DNA of 64,000 bases, from the NCBI GenBank assembly GCA_003152695.1, contig PMAT01000080.1, positions 58,398-122,397 on the forward strand. Direction: 5' to 3'. Below the pieces are notes generated by a model, which was not told the DNA's origin, made no database searches, and saw only the letters and a list, made by a program, of their open reading frames with translations. This document shows positions 35,139 through 43,436 of this stretch, piece by piece; position 1 is the first letter of the stretch, and each line of letters opens with the position of its first letter. The position numbers and the translations under genes were made by a program. Source of the DNA: Acidobacteriaceae bacterium. GTDB lineage: Bacteria > Acidobacteriota > Terriglobia > Terriglobales > Acidobacteriaceae.

Positions 35139-36224
35139 ATGCATATACCTGACGGCTACTTGAGTCCATCCACCTGCGCGGTGTTGTATGCCGCCGCGAT
35201 CGCAGGCTGGTACTCCGCGCTGAAGCGACTGAAACGCGTGTTGCTTAGTCGCGTGGTTCCGCTCATCTCGGTCTTTGCCGCATTCTCGTTCGTGGTCATG
35301 ATGTTCAACCTGCCGCTGCCCGGAGGCACCACTGGCCACGCGTTGGGCGTTACCATCTCAGCTATCGTACTGGGCCCGTCAGGGGCCGTACTCGCCATCT
35401 CCATCGCGCTGGCGATCCAAGCCCTGTTCTTTGGCGATGGCGGTATCAGCACACTTGGAGCTAACTGCTTCAACATGGCGATCGTGGCTTCGCTGGTCGC
35501 CTATGCAAGCTACCGATTGATTGCCACCGGCGCCGCCATCGGCGCCAAGCGGAGAGTTGCGGCGGCCGCCATCGCCGGGTACCTTGCGGCAAATGCCGCA
35601 GCATTGATGGCCGCCATCGAGTTTGGCATTCAGCCGGCGCTCTTCCACGATGCCCGAGGAATGCCGCTGTACGCGCCTTATCCGCTGAGCATCGCAGTAC
35701 CCGCAATGATGATCGGCCACCTGACCTTCGCTGGGGTGGCCGAAGCGGCAATCTCCGCAGGGCTCGTCGCCTATTTGCAGGCCGCCGATCCTGCTCTCTT
35801 GCGCAACACGGCGGGAGCGCTGCCAGCCACGGAAGAAGCATCGGCAATCATGCCTGCCGCTACGAACTCGCTGCGAAGACTATGGATCGCAGTGGCGCTG
35901 CTGATGGTGCTCACTCCGCTTGGAATCTTGGCGGCGGGAAAAGCCTGGGGCGAGTGGTCTCCCTCCGAGCTTGCTATGCGGCAAAGCGCGGGACAAACTG
36001 CCTCCGCAGCGGGCAATTCCGTCGGGCCGCCGGCAGTTCCTGCCGGAATGCAGCAGCTCGCCAGGCTTTGGACCGCACCGTTTCCGGCCTATGCGCCCAC
36101 GTTCGTAAAGAGCGCCCGCTTCGGCTATTTTCTTTCCGCAATGTTTGCAGTCGGCATTTTGCTGCTGGTTTCTCTTATGGCGCAGCATTTGGTTCAGCGA
36201 CGACGGGAAGTGGGGCATTCCTGA
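35139..36224 (+). CDS. cbiM: ECF metal transporter S-component CbiM/NikM fused to a CbiN/PDGLE-like end
   Basis: A 361-residue membrane protein. It begins MHIPDGYLSP, whose His2 with the N-terminal amine forms the metal site of CbiM/NikM. GLGANCFNMA-like (TLGANCFNMA) follows near residue 108. After about residue 245 a second part with LLMVLTPLGILAAGKAWGEWS and a final helix resembles the PDGLE/NikN domain, so this is an NikMN-type fusion. It imports cobalt or nickel with the CbiQ and CbiO encoded next. The start is fixed by the conserved N-terminus. The ATG of cbiQ overlaps its stop. Confidence 0.9.
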   Translation: MHIPDGYLSPSTCAVLYAAAIAGWYSALKRLKRVLLSRVVPLISVFAAFSFVVMMFNLPLPGGTTGHALGVTISAIVLGPSGAVLAISIALAIQALFFGDGGISTLGANCFNMAIVASLVAYASYRLIATGAAIGAKRRVAAAAIAGYLAANAAALMAAIEFGIQPALFHDARGMPLYAPYPLSIAVPAMMIGHLTFAGVAEAAISAGLVAYLQAADPALLRNTAGALPATEEASAIMPAATNSLRRLWIAVALLMVLTPLGILAAGKAWGEWSPSELAMRQSAGQTASAAGNSVGPPAVPAGMQQLARLWTAPFPAYAPTFVKSARFGYFLSAMFAVGILLLVSLMAQHLVQRRREVGHS

Positions 36225-37042
36225 TGGGGCGCGGTGGGTTCCTTGCTTCCACAATGATCGGGTTCACGCGTGCGCTGGCTCGCGCCATGGCGTCCGAACA
36301 GATCGCCCGCCAAGCCGGACTCTTGCAGTCGCTCGACCCACGAGTTCGCGTCATCGGGCTTTTCACCATGGTTCTGGCAGCGGTGCTGTCGCGGAAGATT
36401 GCCGTGGTCGGCGCCTTGTTCTTCGTCGCGGTGATTATCGCGATCCTGTCGAAGGTGGGTGTCGGCATGTTGGTGAAGCGGGTGTGGCTCGTCGTCCTGG
36501 GCTTCACGGGGGTGATTGCGCTCCCGGCGATCTTTCTTACTCCCGGAGATCCAGTTGCTGCTATTGCGGGCGGACCGCTCCGCATCACCGTGCAAGGTGT
36601 GCAAACCGCTACGCTACTGATCGCGCGCGTGGAAACTGCGGTAACGTTCACCTCCTTGCTGGTCCTATGCACTCCATGGACGCATGTGCTCAAAGCGCTG
36701 CGGGCCTTTCGCCTGCCGCAAGAGGCGGTCATGATGCTGGCCATGACGCATCGGTATATCTTCCTTCTGGTGGAAACGGCGGGGCAGATGTTCGAATCGC
36801 GCCAGAGCCGAACGGTGGGCCTTGTGAAGGGCGCCGCCGGTCGCCGCATTGCCGCCCGGAGTGCCGGCGTGCTGCTCAGCAAGAGCATCGAGTTGAGCAA
36901 CGAGGTGTATCTGGCGATGCAGTCGCGAGGATTCCGCGGCGAGATTCGAATCCTGTCTGACTTCCACATGCGTTCGTGGGATTATCTCGGACTGGCGGCG
37001 TTCCTGGCCGCGGGCAGCCTGTCCGCCTGGATAGGAAGATAG
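36224..37042 (+). CDS. cbiQ: ECF transporter T-component CbiQ
   Basis: A 272-residue membrane protein starting at the A of the cbiM stop (TGATG overlap). SLDPRVRVIGLFTMVL opens the family domain; the two short coupling helices with Ala-Arg-Gly-like motifs are represented by SRGFRG near residue 240. It links the metal-binding S-component to the ATPase. A longer open frame upstream (from 35882) is only the other frame of cbiM and was not used. Confidence 0.9.
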   Translation: MGRGGFLASTMIGFTRALARAMASEQIARQAGLLQSLDPRVRVIGLFTMVLAAVLSRKIAVVGALFFVAVIIAILSKVGVGMLVKRVWLVVLGFTGVIALPAIFLTPGDPVAAIAGGPLRITVQGVQTATLLIARVETAVTFTSLLVLCTPWTHVLKALRAFRLPQEAVMMLAMTHRYIFLLVETAGQMFESRQSRTVGLVKGAAGRRIAARSAGVLLSKSIELSNEVYLAMQSRGFRGEIRILSDFHMRSWDYLGLAAFLAAGSLSAWIGR

Positions 37043-37050
37043 GAAGGTAG

Positions 37051-37863
37051 ATGGCTATGCCGCCGATGTTCGAATTGCGCGACGTCTGCTTCGAATACGA
37101 CGGCATTCCAGCGCTCCACGGCCTCTCGATGCAGATCGCAGAAGGAGAAAGCGTCGCGCTGCTGGGCGCGAATGGCTCAGGCAAGTCCACGCTCTTAAGA
37201 ATCCTCGACGCGTTGTATTTTCCTTCGCGCGGTCAAGTTAGTTTCAGCGGTCAGCCGCTTACGCCGGAAGCGTTGCACCAGGAGAAGTTCGCCCTCTCGT
37301 TTCGCAGGAGGGTGGCACTTGTCTTCCAGAACCCTGATGTGCAGCTATTCAATCCCACGGTGTTCGACGAAGTCGCATTCGGTCCGCTGCAAATGCAATG
37401 GTCGAAGCAAGAGGTGCTGTCACGGGTCGGTGCGACCATGGAGCTCATGGGCATCGCACATCTTCGCGATCGTCCGCCCTACCGTCTGTCCGGAGGGGAG
37501 AAGAAACGAGTAGCGCTGGCCTCGGTGATCGTCCTCGATCCTGATGTGCTGCTGCTGGATGAGCCGACCTCGACCCTCGATCCGCGCAGTCAAAGCCATG
37601 TCATTGATTTGATTCAGGAATGGAAAGGCTCGTCAAAAACGGTGATCACGGCAACCCATCAGTTGGAAATTGTGGACGACATTGCAAGCCGGGTTCTTGT
37701 TCTGGAGGAGGGAAGAGTCGGCGCCACGGGCACGCCAACCGAGATTTTGGCCAACTATGAATTATTGTTGCGGGCCAATCTCGTGCATGCCCACCGGCAT
37801 TCGCATGGGACGATTACGCACACCCATCCGCATTTGCATTCTCACTCGAAACACGAGCATTAG
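37051..37863 (+). CDS. cbiO: ECF transporter ATPase CbiO with His-rich tail
   Basis: A 270-residue ABC ATPase. Walker A is GANGSGKS, the Q-loop FQNPDVQLF, the signature LSGGEKKRVALA, Walker B LLLDEPTSTLDP, and the switch ATHQ. It ends with about 25 residues containing eleven or more histidines (HAHRHSHG...HSHSKHEH), a feature of nickel/cobalt handling proteins, which would bind or store the metal on the cytoplasmic side. With cbiM and cbiQ it makes a complete importer. A weak hairpin (AACCTT/AAGGTT) follows the stop. Confidence 0.92.
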   Translation: MAMPPMFELRDVCFEYDGIPALHGLSMQIAEGESVALLGANGSGKSTLLRILDALYFPSRGQVSFSGQPLTPEALHQEKFALSFRRRVALVFQNPDVQLFNPTVFDEVAFGPLQMQWSKQEVLSRVGATMELMGIAHLRDRPPYRLSGGEKKRVALASVIVLDPDVLLLDEPTSTLDPRSQSHVIDLIQEWKGSSKTVITATHQLEIVDDIASRVLVLEEGRVGATGTPTEILANYELLLRANLVHAHRHSHGTITHTHPHLHSHSKHEH

Positions 37864-37924
37864 AACCTTGGCGTCGCGGCGCGGCGAAAGGTTTTGCGGA
37901 CTCGTGGTTGTCCGGCGACCCGCG

Positions 37925-38533
37925 CTAGTCTTTCAGATACGACAGCATTTCCTTGAATTGCGCGGTTCCCGAACATCGTAGCAGTTCATACATCATCATC
38001 TCGGTGGAGGAGATGACTGCGCCCGCCTCGCGCATGCGGTCAAGCCCGATGCGCCAGTTCCATTCCGAGCGCGAGCTGACGGCATCGGAGGCAACGTGCA
38101 CCAGGTATCCGTCGTTGAGCGCTCCCAGCGCGGTTTGCATGACGCAGATATGCGTCTCCATGCCGCATAACAGAAGGGTATTGCGGCTGCCGGGAAAGGA
38201 CTTGAGTCCCGCGCGGAAGGCATCGCTGCCGAAGCAACCGAACTCAAGTTTGTCGATGGCTGTAACGTCGGGCAGCAGGGAAGCGACTTCCGGAACGGTT
38301 GCGCCTAGCCCCTTGCTGTATTGCGTCGTCATCATGATCGGAATGGATAGAATCTTTGCCAGGTGAACCAGTAGCTGTGCGTTCCTGACCAGCATTTCTT
38401 TGTTGAAGATGGGAGGCAATAACTTCTGCTGGATATCGACTACGATCAAGGCGCACTGCTCGGCTTCGAGCGGGCGGCGCGCCACTTCCGTTGAGTCAGT
38501 CGAGAATGCGACAGTGCCCATCACCGATGACAT
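37925..38533 (-). CDS. Isochorismatase-family cysteine hydrolase
   Basis: A 202-residue protein from the ATG at 38533, with GGAGG seven bases upstream. The catalytic triad positions are visible: Asp in LIVVDIQQKLLP, Lys in IDKLEFGCF, and Cys in LLLCGMETHICVMQTA. The last motif, GMETHICV, is typical of the YcaC-like/ISOC domain branch. Reaction type is amide or ether hydrolysis on a small molecule; the substrate cannot be inferred. The longer frame from 38581 has no ribosome site. It converges with cbiO. Confidence 0.87.
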   Translation of the reverse strand: MSSVMGTVAFSTDSTEVARRPLEAEQCALIVVDIQQKLLPPIFNKEMLVRNAQLLVHLAKILSIPIMMTTQYSKGLGATVPEVASLLPDVTAIDKLEFGCFGSDAFRAGLKSFPGSRNTLLLCGMETHICVMQTALGALNDGYLVHVASDAVSSRSEWNWRIGLDRMREAGAVISSTEMMMYELLRCSGTAQFKEMLSYLKD

Positions 38534-38752
38534 AGAACTTCCTCCGCCGTATGGACTGATGTTCATTCTAGCGCGTTGCAAATCGGCAGCGGGCGCGACG
38601 CAGGAATATCGCGGCTGACTTGCATGTGCGGTAGTGTCTTATCTCAATGAGACAGCACCACATGTGCCGCGAAGTTGACGCTCCATTCACGCACCCAATA
38701 CAATCCGAGTAGCGCGCGGCGCATCCTAAGCGCTTCACTGCCGCCGCATCGC

Positions 38753-38826
38753 TGCCCCCTCGTTCAATGGCAGGACAGCTGACTCTGGATCAGCATATCG
38801 GGGTTCGAATCCCTGGGGGGCAGCCA
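38753..38826 (+). tRNA. tRNA-Gln (anticodon CTG)
   Basis: Acceptor TGCCCCC pairs with GGGGGCA, the anticodon stem GCTGA/TCAGC encloses the loop CTCTGGA (anticodon CTG at 38785-38787), and the T arm is CGGGG/CCCTG around TTCGAAT. The CCA end is encoded (38824-38826). It reads CAG codons. Confidence 0.93.
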
Positions 38827-38841
38827 ATTTATTGAAGGTTT

Positions 38842-39282
38842 CTATCGGCACTTTCTGACGCGTCCGGCGCGCCCCCGCGCCAGCAGGAAGGGTTCCGGCG
38901 CCTGCTCCTTGTCGGTCAGCAAGATCTCCAGCCGCATGGTGTCGCCATCAATGCTGCCCTTGTAAACGGCCTCCAGGTCGCGCGGTGGATTGTCTTTGAA
39001 GACGGGCCCGCCGTGCTCGGGTGTATAGGTCCCGCGCGCCGTGAACTCACCTTTTGCGTTCGGCTGGATGGCTTGCAAAATCTCACCGTGAGCGCAATCG
39101 AATTCCAGCTTGGCGCCTTGCGGGGTGACTTCCATGCTGACATCATTTCCGCCCCACACACTGGACGAGGCGTCCGCGTCGCGCCCCTGCTGCGGGTTCG
39201 CCACCGGCTGACTCGCCAACGTGAGAGCTCCAGTGAGCACGGCTAAAATGACGAAGAAAGTACCAATCCAGTGCAGCCTCAT
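38842..39282 (-). CDS. Secreted hypothetical protein, 146 aa
   Basis: The N-terminus is a signal peptide (MRLHWIGTFFVILAVLTGAL) cleaved about residue 24. The mature part is beta-rich, with VSMEVTPQGAKLEFDCAHGEIL and TARGTYTPEHGGP, and a C-terminal basic RGRAGRVRKCR. It has two cysteines that may form a disulfide. I do not recognise a family. The gene ends 15 bp from tRNA-Gln and starts near array 6. Confidence 0.65.
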   Translation of the reverse strand: MRLHWIGTFFVILAVLTGALTLASQPVANPQQGRDADASSSVWGGNDVSMEVTPQGAKLEFDCAHGEILQAIQPNAKGEFTARGTYTPEHGGPVFKDNPPRDLEAVYKGSIDGDTMRLEILLTDKEQAPEPFLLARGRAGRVRKCR

Positions 39283-39308
39283 CCGATGCGACTCCGTATG
39301 AGCAGAAG

Positions 39309-39385
39309 CAGTTATCAGTGGCCAGTGACCAGTTGCCAGTTGTCAGTTTCATTATTCCAGTTCTGCCTACTGGCTACTAACTATG
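39309..39385. repeat. Degenerate 7-bp tandem array 6 (cagttgc)
   Basis: Eleven 7-bp steps: cagttat, cagtggc, cagtgac, cagttgc, cagttgt, cagtttc, attattc, cagttct, gcctact, ggctact and aactatg. The first six are clean and the rest degenerate. The array runs into the start of an AsmA gene relic. Confidence 0.85.
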
Positions 39386-39680
39386 TTTTTACACCACCCA
39401 TGGGCCACTATTCTACGCTGCGGGGAAAGGGTTAGTTGATTCCAACTTCAAGATGCTGGCGAACCTGAGTGGAGGTATGGTGGGCGGCTTCAGCCAGGTG
39501 ACCTCGATGGGCGGCGGCGGCAAGAATGGTATTCCGTTCGCAATTCAAGGCACGACCTCGGACCCGAAGTTCGTTCCGGATATCGGAGGAGTGGCTGGAA
39601 GCCTTGCCAAAGGCGCACTGCAAGGCGTCGTGCCGGGAAAGGTACCTAACTTGGGCGGGCTGTTCGGCAAAAAGAAGTAG
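39381..39680 (+). pseudogene. Relic of an AsmA-family gene (C-terminal end only)
   Basis: The frame is open from 39381 to the TAG at 39680, about 99 codons. Its last 80 residues match the conserved C-terminal end of AsmA-like envelope proteins: NFKMLANLSGG, then GGGGKNGIPFAIQGTTSDP, KFVPDIGGVAGSLAKG and a Lys tail. Homology begins before the only ATG (39453), in codons that could not be translated from that start, so this is a 5'-truncated gene rather than a small protein. The break lies at heptad array 6. A truncated product from 39453 (75 residues) is possible but unlikely to work. Confidence 0.7.
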
Positions 39681-39707
39681 GCGGCAGCTCTCTCCGACCT
39701 TCCGCAT

Positions 39708-40895
39708 TCACCCGCGATAGAGCCATCCGAAGGCGCCGGCCGCCACGATGAGCCATGCCGAATTGACACGGAACCCCAGCAACAGCGCCGTGCTCACAAT
39801 TGCAATCACTAGCGTCGGCACATCAATGATGGCCGCCCGTCCAAGCTGCCAGGCCACTACGCCCATCAACGCCAGCGAACCGACCACCACACCGTCGAGC
39901 ATGGAAGCGCCCACGCGCGATCTCCGAATCCTTGGGATCACCAATCCGCTTATTGCGACGAACAGGAAAGCTGGGGCAAAAATTCCCACCGTGGCGATGA
40001 CTGCGCCAGGGGTGCCGCCGATGATGTACCCGATGAACGTGGCCGTTGTGAACACCGGCCCGGGTGTAATCTGACCGACGGCGACCGCGTCCAGTAACTG
40101 CCGTTCCGTCAGCCAGTGCAGGCGGTCGACCAGGTCGGCTCGAAGGAAGGCCAGCAGGACGTAGCCGCTACCAAAGAGCACGGCGCCAATTTTTGCGAAA
40201 ATTAGGAACAATGGCCACAAACCAAACGGCGCCGCCGTGACAGCCAAGACAGCGGGGAGGCGCAGCGGCGTTATCTGGGTTAAGAGAAGGGCGCGACGGC
40301 GTCGGGTAGTCGGCAAACGCCGATACAGCACAGGTGCTCCGGCCAACCCCGCCGCGATCGCGAGTATGAGCACCTCGTGCACTCGCAACACATACAAAAG
40401 AGCAGCAACACTGCCCACGGTCCCCAGCCAAATTGACTTCAACGCCGTGCGCGCCAGCTTCCAGAACGCTTGGATTATCACTGCGATCACCACGGGCTTC
40501 AGTGCGTAGAGGACCCCATTCACCTGAGGGAGAGTGCCATATCGAACGTAGGCACTGGCGATGGCGCCAACCATGATGGCGGCAGGGAGAATAAAGGTGC
40601 AGCCCGCAACCAGGAGGCCAGGCCAGCCTCGCTTCTCATAGCCGATGAAGATGGCCATTTCGGTTGAACTCGGCCCAGGCATGAGGTTCGCCGCTCCCAG
40701 GCGGTCCAGAAACTGCTCGCGCGTAAGCCATTGACGACGGGCAACGAATTCGTCTTCCATCATCGCGATGTGCGCTGCCGGGCCACCGAATGCAATCGTT
40801 CCCAGCTTCAAGAATACGAGTGCCAACTCTCGGAGTGAGACTTCAGCAGTCGACGGTCCAGCGGTGGCAGTTCGGCCGGCTTGCTTACGTTCCAT
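39708..40895 (-). CDS. chrA: Chromate transporter ChrA family
   Basis: A 395-residue membrane protein with two homologous halves, the full-length ChrA form. Half one has FLKLGTIAFGGPAAHIAMM and LMPGPSSTEMAIFIGY; half two repeats IFAKIGAVLFGSGYVLL and GQITPGPVFTTATFIGY. The family exports chromate, or in some members other oxyanions. It follows doxX with no gap: the doxX stop and the chrA start are adjacent, so the pair is one transcriptional unit. PadR diverges from this unit. Confidence 0.9.
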   Translation of the reverse strand: MERKQAGRTATAGPSTAEVSLRELALVFLKLGTIAFGGPAAHIAMMEDEFVARRQWLTREQFLDRLGAANLMPGPSSTEMAIFIGYEKRGWPGLLVAGCTFILPAAIMVGAIASAYVRYGTLPQVNGVLYALKPVVIAVIIQAFWKLARTALKSIWLGTVGSVAALLYVLRVHEVLILAIAAGLAGAPVLYRRLPTTRRRRALLLTQITPLRLPAVLAVTAAPFGLWPLFLIFAKIGAVLFGSGYVLLAFLRADLVDRLHWLTERQLLDAVAVGQITPGPVFTTATFIGYIIGGTPGAVIATVGIFAPAFLFVAISGLVIPRIRRSRVGASMLDGVVVGSLALMGVVAWQLGRAAIIDVPTLVIAIVSTALLLGFRVNSAWLIVAAGAFGWLYRG

Positions 40896-41375
40896 TTAGC
40901 GCTTCTGTTCTTCGGCGGGAGTTGAGTTGGCAAGGCGTGAGTCGAGCGACCAGAGACCCGACCCTGCGACAATCAGGAACAGCAACGACAACAACATGGA
41001 GAAATCGGTGCGCGCATCGCTGACCATGAACCAGAATCCTTGGTTGGGCCTCGACAATTCGGGGACCTTCGTCGTGGCAATTGCGGTGCAAATGACGATC
41101 AGCAGAGGAATGGCAGCGATGCGGGTCACAAGGCCAATTAGGACTAGAAAACCGCAAACCATCTCGAAAGTCCCTACGAAGTGGGCCGTAAACGCTGGAT
41201 GTGAGAACCCGATCCTGGCAAAACGACTGACTCCCAGGTTAGGGTCGATGTACTTGAGGACGCCCTGGGTGAGAAAAATCAGGCCGACGGCCAAGCGGAT
41301 TAAAAATACGGCCCTGGAACGCCATGCTGGACGCATGACGGTAGACCAAAGCGATCGATCAGTTTCGGGTCCCAT
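40896..41375 (-). CDS. DoxX-family membrane protein
   Basis: A 159-residue four-helix membrane protein starting at ATG 41375, with GGGGGAAG just upstream. FLIRLAVGLIFLTQGVLKYID and GTFEMVCGFLVLIGLVTRIAAI are typical DoxX segments. DoxX proteins are quinol-oxidase-associated or detoxification-linked membrane proteins of unclear activity. The open frame continues far upstream (to 41837) through the divergent padR gene in antisense, and that extension was rejected. First gene of the doxX-chrA unit. Confidence 0.85.
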   Translation of the reverse strand: MGPETDRSLWSTVMRPAWRSRAVFLIRLAVGLIFLTQGVLKYIDPNLGVSRFARIGFSHPAFTAHFVGTFEMVCGFLVLIGLVTRIAAIPLLIVICTAIATTKVPELSRPNQGFWFMVSDARTDFSMLLSLLFLIVAGSGLWSLDSRLANSTPAEEQKR

Positions 41376-41400
41376 GCTTCCCCCACATGACAGCAACGGT

Positions 41401-41419
41401 ATTATAATCGAGACTCGAT
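41401..41419. promoter_or_regulatory. Shared divergent promoter core and palindromic operator between doxX and padR
   Basis: ATTATAAT at 41401-41408 is self-complementary and gives a TATAAT -10 box on each strand. Immediately overlapping it, ATCGAG-A-CTCGAT (41407-41419) is a perfect 13-bp palindrome. A dimeric regulator bound here, plausibly PadR itself, would block both directions. No good -35 elements were found. Confidence 0.5.
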
Positions 41420-41432
41420 AACGGCTCCCGAT

Positions 41433-41753
41433 ATGACGCGAACCATGCCATCGGCCGATCAAAGTCTCTACTCGGGGCTGATCCGGCTGCACATACTTCA
41501 TCACGCATGCCACCAGCCGATTTTCGGCCTGGGAATGATCGAGGAACTCGGCCGACACGGATACCGGCTGAGTCCGGGCACGCTCTACCCGATCATGCAC
41601 GCCCTGGAGAAGAAGGGCTTGCTCCGCTCGAAAGAGCACCGGGTTGGCGGTAAGATCCGGCGGGTGTATTCGGCTACCCCGCGCGGGCGAAAAGCGTTGA
41701 ATGCCGGCAAAGAGAGAGTTCGTGAACTGTTCGGCGAACTCTTTGAAGATTAA
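41433..41753 (+). CDS. PadR-family transcriptional regulator
   Basis: A 106-residue winged-helix repressor. It has HILHHACHQPIFGLGMIEEL, GYRLSPGTLYPIMHALEKKGLL and the wing IRRVYSATPRGRKAL, in the order expected for PadR; the C-terminal dimerisation helix is short. It diverges from doxX-chrA with 57 bp between starts, and the multicopper oxidase starts 13 bp after its stop. It therefore probably controls itself, the oxidase and the divergent pair. The effector is unknown. No ribosome site is obvious; a very short leader is likely. Confidence 0.88.
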   Translation: MTRTMPSADQSLYSGLIRLHILHHACHQPIFGLGMIEELGRHGYRLSPGTLYPIMHALEKKGLLRSKEHRVGGKIRRVYSATPRGRKALNAGKERVRELFGELFED

Positions 41754-41766
41754 GGAGTCGAAAGTT

Positions 41767-43260
41767 ATGAGCTTCTCCCGCCGCAATTTCCTGAAGATGA
41801 CGGGCGCAGTGGCCGGCAGTGCTCTGATTCCAGCCATGGTGGCTGAAACGGGTACATCCGGACCAACAAACTCCGCCCCGCAAACGGAAAGTGCTGCCGA
41901 TTACACCATCAAGATTGCCGCGAGCCCAATCGAAATTGCGCCCAAGCGCATCATCTCCACCACAACCTATAACGGCCAATTCCCGGGGCCGTTACTCCGG
42001 TTTAAGGAGGGGCGGCAGGTCACAGTCGATATCTACAACGACACCGATACGCCGGAGCAACTGCATTGGCATGGACAGATGCTCCCGGTGGACGTGGACG
42101 GCGCAGCGGAAGAAGGCACGCCTTACATTCCGGCAAATGGGAAACGCCGGATCGTCTTCACCCCGAGGCCGGCAGGCTTGCGTTTCTATCACACCCATAA
42201 TCGAGCGGGCGCAAATCTGTCCGCCGGCCAGTACAGCGGCGAGGTGGGCCCGGTGTACATCGAGCCAGCGCACGGGCCCGGAGACTATGACCGCGAGGTT
42301 TTTCTGGTGCTGAAGGAATTCGAGCCGACCTTCAGCCGCGGCGGAGATATGGCCATGGATTTTTTGTCGCCGGCAACTCGCGTGAAGGCCCTCGAAGAAC
42401 AGGGTGAGTCGGCGATGAAAGCGTCGCTGGCCAAAGGCATGCCAAAGGGATACGAAGTTGGCTATGGCGCATTCACGATCAATGGCCGCATGCTGGGACA
42501 CGGAGAGCCGCTCCGCGTAAAGCAGGGCGAGCGGGTCCTCTTCCATGTGTTAAACGGAAGCGCCACGGAGATTCGCAGTCTGGCGCTGCCGGGCCACACT
42601 TTTAAGGTGGTTGCATTGGACGGCAATCCGGTGCCGAATCCCGCGAGTGTTCCGGTACTCTGGCTGGGTACGGCGGAGCGCGTCTCGGCGATGGTGGAGA
42701 TGAACCATCCGGGAGTCTGGATCTTGGGCGATCTTGCAGATGATGATCGTCGCCACGGCATGGGAATCGTTGTGGAGTACGCGGGACATGCCGGCAAAGC
42801 GCAGTGGATCGCGCCACCGCCTTTCCGCTGGAATTACGGGCACTTTGCCAAGCCGGGCGTCACCGCAATCCCGCCGGACGAAGCTTTCGAAATGACCTTT
42901 GTCAAGGACAATGCGGCCGAGATGGGTTTCAATCGCTGGACGATCAATGGAGTCGCCTATCCCATGTCCAACGAAATGACTCCGGCCGCGTTTCACTTAA
43001 AACAAGGCAAGCGGTATCGAATTCACATGCGCAATGCCAGTGACGACATCCATCCGATTCACTTGCACCGTCATAGTTTCGAACTGACGAGCTTGGCAGG
43101 GAATCCGACTGCGGGAATCATGAAAGACGTGGTCATGCTGGGAGGCTATCAAGAGGCCGCAGTGGATTTCGTTGCTGACAATCCCGGGCTCACCCTATTT
43201 CACTGCCATCAGCAATTGCACATGGATTTTGGCTTCATGACCCTGTTTGATTATGTGTGA
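41767..43260 (+). CDS. Tat-exported multicopper oxidase
   Basis: A 497-residue protein from ATG 41767 (AAGGAG eight bases upstream) with a twin-arginine signal SRRNFLKMTGAVAG. The four copper motifs are present: LHWHG (His100, His102), YHTHN (His142, His144), HPIHLHRH (His429-His436) and FHCHQQLH with Met491 as possible axial ligand. It belongs to the laccase-like/CopA-related periplasmic oxidases that oxidise phenols or metal ions with O2. It follows padR by 13 bp, and the divergent unit encodes DoxX and ChrA, so it may be part of an oxidative or metal stress response. Confidence 0.9.
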   Translation: MSFSRRNFLKMTGAVAGSALIPAMVAETGTSGPTNSAPQTESAADYTIKIAASPIEIAPKRIISTTTYNGQFPGPLLRFKEGRQVTVDIYNDTDTPEQLHWHGQMLPVDVDGAAEEGTPYIPANGKRRIVFTPRPAGLRFYHTHNRAGANLSAGQYSGEVGPVYIEPAHGPGDYDREVFLVLKEFEPTFSRGGDMAMDFLSPATRVKALEEQGESAMKASLAKGMPKGYEVGYGAFTINGRMLGHGEPLRVKQGERVLFHVLNGSATEIRSLALPGHTFKVVALDGNPVPNPASVPVLWLGTAERVSAMVEMNHPGVWILGDLADDDRRHGMGIVVEYAGHAGKAQWIAPPPFRWNYGHFAKPGVTAIPPDEAFEMTFVKDNAAEMGFNRWTINGVAYPMSNEMTPAAFHLKQGKRYRIHMRNASDDIHPIHLHRHSFELTSLAGNPTAGIMKDVVMLGGYQEAAVDFVADNPGLTLFHCHQQLHMDFGFMTLFDYV

Positions 43261-43301
43261 CCACCCAGCCAGGGTCTTTCCGCGACAGACATAAGCGCGC
43301 G

Positions 43302-43403
43302 GTGTCCAAGCGTATAGGCATTCTTTTCACCCGGCAAAAACTTCTGCAAAATGCGGGTTATGAGGTGCTAAGCGCCGCAACCCGTTGCACCAAGCCCGAG
43401 TAG
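43302..43403 (+). pseudogene. Possible relic of a response-regulator receiver domain
   Basis: A 33-codon frame from GTG 43302 reads SKRIGILFTRQKLLQNAGYE followed by VLSAATR before a TAG. The pattern (hydrophobic strand, then RxxLLxxAGYEVLSA) is that of the first 30 residues of receiver domains common in Acidobacteriota, but the acidic pair after strand 1 is missing. No continuation was found in the other frames. Low confidence. Confidence 0.3.
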
Positions 43404-43436
43404 GGCACCGCTCACTCCATTGCGGAGCGTCTGGAC

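Noticed and set aside
35882..37042. 386-residue version of CbiQ
   Set aside because: The first 114 residues are another frame of cbiM; CbiQ similarity starts after 36224, which overlaps the cbiM stop.
37864..37924. Strong terminator after cbiO
   Set aside because: AACCTT/AAGGTT can pair, but the loop is long and GC-rich and the T run is only three bases, so it was not called.
40896..41837. 313-residue version of the DoxX protein
   Set aside because: The extra N-terminal 150 residues are the antisense of padR; a ribosome site and DoxX similarity start at 41375.
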